Of a stretch of 15,699 bases of DNA, positions 14,362 through 15,699 are shown piece after piece; within the stretch, counting starts at the first letter, position 1; each line of letters starts with the position of its first letter. The DNA comes from an uncultured Lachnospiraceae bacterium. Lineage in GTDB: Bacteria; Bacillota; Clostridia; Lachnospirales; Lachnospiraceae. Where the stretch lies: the NCBI GenBank assembly GCA_946549155.1, contig CAMNQN010000053.1, forward strand, positions 1 to 15,699, written 5' to 3'. Under the pieces are notes generated by a model that saw only the letters and a list, made by a program, of their open reading frames with translations, was not told the DNA's origin and made no database searches. The position numbers were made by a program, and so were the translations under genes.

Positions 14362-15045
14362 TCATCTCTGGTTTTGGATATCCCGGTAGATGGCATCCAG
14401 CAGCTGTTCATTGATGGTCTGTGCCTTTTTCACATCCTTCTCACAGATCGCCTCATACAGCTGACCGTGAAGCGGCATACTCTCCGCAAAAGGATCCGCC
14501 ATATTCAGCGGAAACTGCCAGAAACGATCCATCACGCTGCTGATAGATAAAATAAGCTGATACATCACCTGATTGTGAGACAAGCGGTAGATCGTATAGT
14601 GAAATTTCTGATCCACATCCGTCTGCCGCTCTCCCTTCCGGCACTTATCCATCAGGGTGGCGGAAATCTCTCCCAGCTCCCGCAGCTCCTCATCCGTGGC
14701 CCGGTGAATCACCATCCGCAGTATCTCCTTTTCCAGAATCTTCCGAACCTCCAGCGTCTCCAGCAGCGTCTCCTTCTCCTGCGTAAAATCCAGCAACGGC
14801 GGAAACAGGGCTCCGGTGCCCTCGATCACATAAAACCCTTTTCCATTGCAGGCCTCAATCATATTCCTGGCCTCCAGTGTCTTCATAGCCTCCCGCAGCG
14901 CCGTCCGGCTCACGCCCATCATGCGGATCATCTCCTCCTGGGAGGGCAGCTTATCGCCGGCCTTCAGACCGTGCTCCTCTATGTAGTTTTGAATATATCT
15001 GATAATCTCGGACTGTAAAGATGTTCTGTGAATTCTATCTGTCAT
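14362..15045 (-). CDS. FadR-subfamily GntR transcriptional regulator (FCD domain)
   Basis: This 227-residue protein has a winged helix-turn-helix at about 8-75 (AGDKLPSQEEMIRMMGVSRTALREAMKTLEARNMIE). A helical FCD effector domain follows at about 90-220, with Asp145, His149 and His193 in positions suited to a metal/acid-ligand site. FCD regulators usually respond to sugar acids, organic acids or amino-acid-derived ligands. The gene has a clear sigma-A promoter at 15150-15178. The ribosome binding site is poor: AGGGA directly abuts the ATG, with AAGGA farther up. No catabolic operon adjoins it here, so its target is unknown; autoregulation is possible through an inverted repeat over its own -10. 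Confidence 0.93.
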   Translation of the reverse strand: MTDRIHRTSLQSEIIRYIQNYIEEHGLKAGDKLPSQEEMIRMMGVSRTALREAMKTLEARNMIEACNGKGFYVIEGTGALFPPLLDFTQEKETLLETLEVRKILEKEILRMVIHRATDEELRELGEISATLMDKCRKGERQTDVDQKFHYTIYRLSHNQVMYQLILSISSVMDRFWQFPLNMADPFAESMPLHGQLYEAICEKDVKKAQTINEQLLDAIYRDIQNQR

Positions 15046-15139
15046 TCCCTATACCATATCCTTCTGTACCCTTGCAGAATAAAACGCCGCCCGGGCAGCT
15101 TTCAATTTTCCGCCCAGGCACAGTTCCGCCGAAATGTTA

Positions 15140-15163
15140 CTATGTCCCCACCATATCACATAG
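15140..15163. promoter_or_regulatory. Inverted repeat over the FCD-regulator promoter, candidate operator
   Basis: CTATGT and ACATAG are perfect 6-base inverted repeats separated by 12 bases. They span the -10 hexamer at 15150-15155. This is the place expected for a repressor that blocks its own promoter. The half-sites do not match the classic TGGT-N3-ACCA FadR site. Confidence 0.4.
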
Positions 15164-15178
15164 GATGTTTTTTGTCAA
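15150..15178 (-). promoter_or_regulatory. Sigma-A promoter of the FCD regulator gene
   Basis: On the minus strand a perfect -35 TTGACA (15173-15178) is followed after 17 bases by TATGGT (15150-15155). The expected leader to the ATG is about 100 bases. Confidence 0.75.
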
Positions 15179-15218
15179 CGCGCACTATTTTTCCTAAAAA
15201 TTGCGTTCATATTCAATC

Positions 15219-15273
15219 GCTACTGTTCAGGGGAATGTTCTTCTTGTTTTAGTAATTGGCAGGACGCAGGAAG
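15219..15273 (+). repeat. Dispersed repeat, copy R3
   Basis: The plus strand reads GCTACTGTTCAGGGG, AATGTTCTTCTTGTTTT, GTAATTGGC and GGACGCAGGAA, matching copy R2 block by block and copy R1 on the opposite strand. It leads straight into the left arm of the 24-bp inverted repeat at 15266. Confidence 0.8.
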
Positions 15274-15365
15274 GAGGAGGGCGGAGCCGACACTGTCATC
15301 TGAAAAACTGCTTCGAATACCAAGAAAATCTAAGATGGAGCCGGCTCCGCCCTCCCCCTTCCTGC
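15266..15365. repeat. 24-bp inverted repeat around a 52-base loop
   Basis: Arms 15266-15289 and 15342-15365 match at 23 of 24 positions as reverse complements. They are GC-rich, beginning GCAGGAAGG and ending GGCGGAGCCG. Looser pairing extends outward into GGCAGGA and its partner near 15370. The arms are two oppositely oriented copies of the GC-rich head of the dispersed repeat. No T-run follows, so a simple terminator is unlikely. Confidence 0.8.
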
Positions 15366-15629
15366 TGTTCCTGGCAAGCTTTACAAAATCACGCCGAATG
15401 GAACATCCTAAGCGTAAAAGACCCGGTTTGCGTAAAGTGATACCGTGGTGGCGGAAAAAAACGAAGTTTGAAAGAAATGACAGCAAATTTACGATAAAAG
15501 CAATTGCTATGCAAGAGCTGGATAGAAAGCTTCTGTCTGTGGCTAAAATATTAATTTGCGCAAATCGGATATTTTTGCTTAGGGTGTCACATTTGGCGTG
15601 ATTTTGTAAAGCTAGCCAGAAAACAGCAG
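15361..15629. repeat. About 75-bp inverted repeat pair (A 15361-15436, B 15555-15629) with module X between
   Basis: Segment A on the plus strand and segment B on the minus strand align along about 75 bases with roughly four-fifths identity. They share AGCTTTACAAAATCACGCC without a mismatch, preceded in both by CTGCTGTT. Between them, 15487-15536 carries module X, which recurs on the minus strand at 13632-13680. Segment A also overlaps the right arm of the GC-rich inverted repeat, so the RNA could fold in two exclusive ways. GGGCCTGGCGGGCAGA at 15639-15654 is the GC-rich head of segment B. No gene is recognised in 15179-15699. Confidence 0.75.
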
Positions 15630-15699
15630 AAAAAAACAGGGCCTGGCGGGCAGATCCCTCTGGAAAACATTGCGCAGGATACATAGAAACACTTGGATG

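Noticed and set aside
15219..15654. Possible retron or group II intron RNA
   Set aside because: No reverse transcriptase gene is present in the window, and no msr/msd or domain V/VI signature was recognised. The structure is better described as an unclassified repeat for now.
15220..15684. A 154-codon minus-strand open frame and plus-strand frames at 15201-15440 and 15335-15601
   Set aside because: They run across the inverted repeats. Similar peptides appear in opposite-strand frames only because the DNA repeats are inverted. No ribosome binding site or domain was seen.
13552..15699. Possible CRISPR array from the repeated blocks
   Set aside because: Copies are few, far apart, diverged, in both orientations and without regular spacers; no cas gene is present.

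Overview
The window looks like chromosomal DNA of a Gram-positive gut-type Clostridia, most likely Lachnospiraceae. The evidence is strong AGGAGG-type ribosome binding sites, sigma-A style promoters, short intergenic spacers, moderate-to-high GC, and protein families typical of that group (YesM/YesN two-component systems, a CarD-like regulator, NagB, a YdjGHI-type module). This taxonomic call is inferred from gene content, not from a marker gene. Every convincing gene is on the minus strand, so transcription runs from high to low coordinates. No tRNA, rRNA, CRISPR array or transposase gene was found.

Region 1 (about 78-3874) is a three-gene cluster: a TFIIB-type zinc-ribbon membrane protein, a TPM-domain membrane protein, and an SPFH/band-7 protein with a C-terminal string of zinc ribbons. 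Domain content and gene order match Bacillus subtilis ydjG-ydjH-ydjI, but the pspA that heads that operon is absent upstream here. A degenerate 33-bp tandem repeat lies between the second and third genes.

Region 2 (3914-12435) is a long sugar transport-and-sensing operon: mglB (soluble-type sugar-binding protein), an intercistronic terminator, mglA (double ATPase), mglC (permease), a second membrane-anchored sugar-binding protein, a YesM/LytS-type histidine kinase, a YesN-type AraC response regulator, and an intracellular HSL-family esterase, closed by a rho-independent terminator. The layout suggests a self-regulated loop: the anchored binding protein senses sugar outside, the kinase passes the signal to the regulator, and the regulator activates mglB. 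A pair of 17-bp direct repeats with a 21-bp period lies just upstream of an mglB promoter that has a good -10 but no -35.

Region 3 (12482-15178) holds three separately promoted genes: nagB (glucosamine-6-phosphate deaminase), a CarD-family RNA polymerase-binding regulator, and a FadR/GntR-type (FCD) regulator. Promoters are visible for all three. A 94-bp near-perfect inverted repeat lies downstream of nagB.

Region 4 consists of non-coding repeats. A mosaic repeat family occurs at the left edge (20-70), at 13552-13680 and at 15219-15654. It has a GC-rich shared head and two alternative tails. In the last copy the pieces are arranged as large overlapping inverted repeats. No recognised protein is encoded there. 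The family may be a non-autonomous mobile or structured-RNA element.
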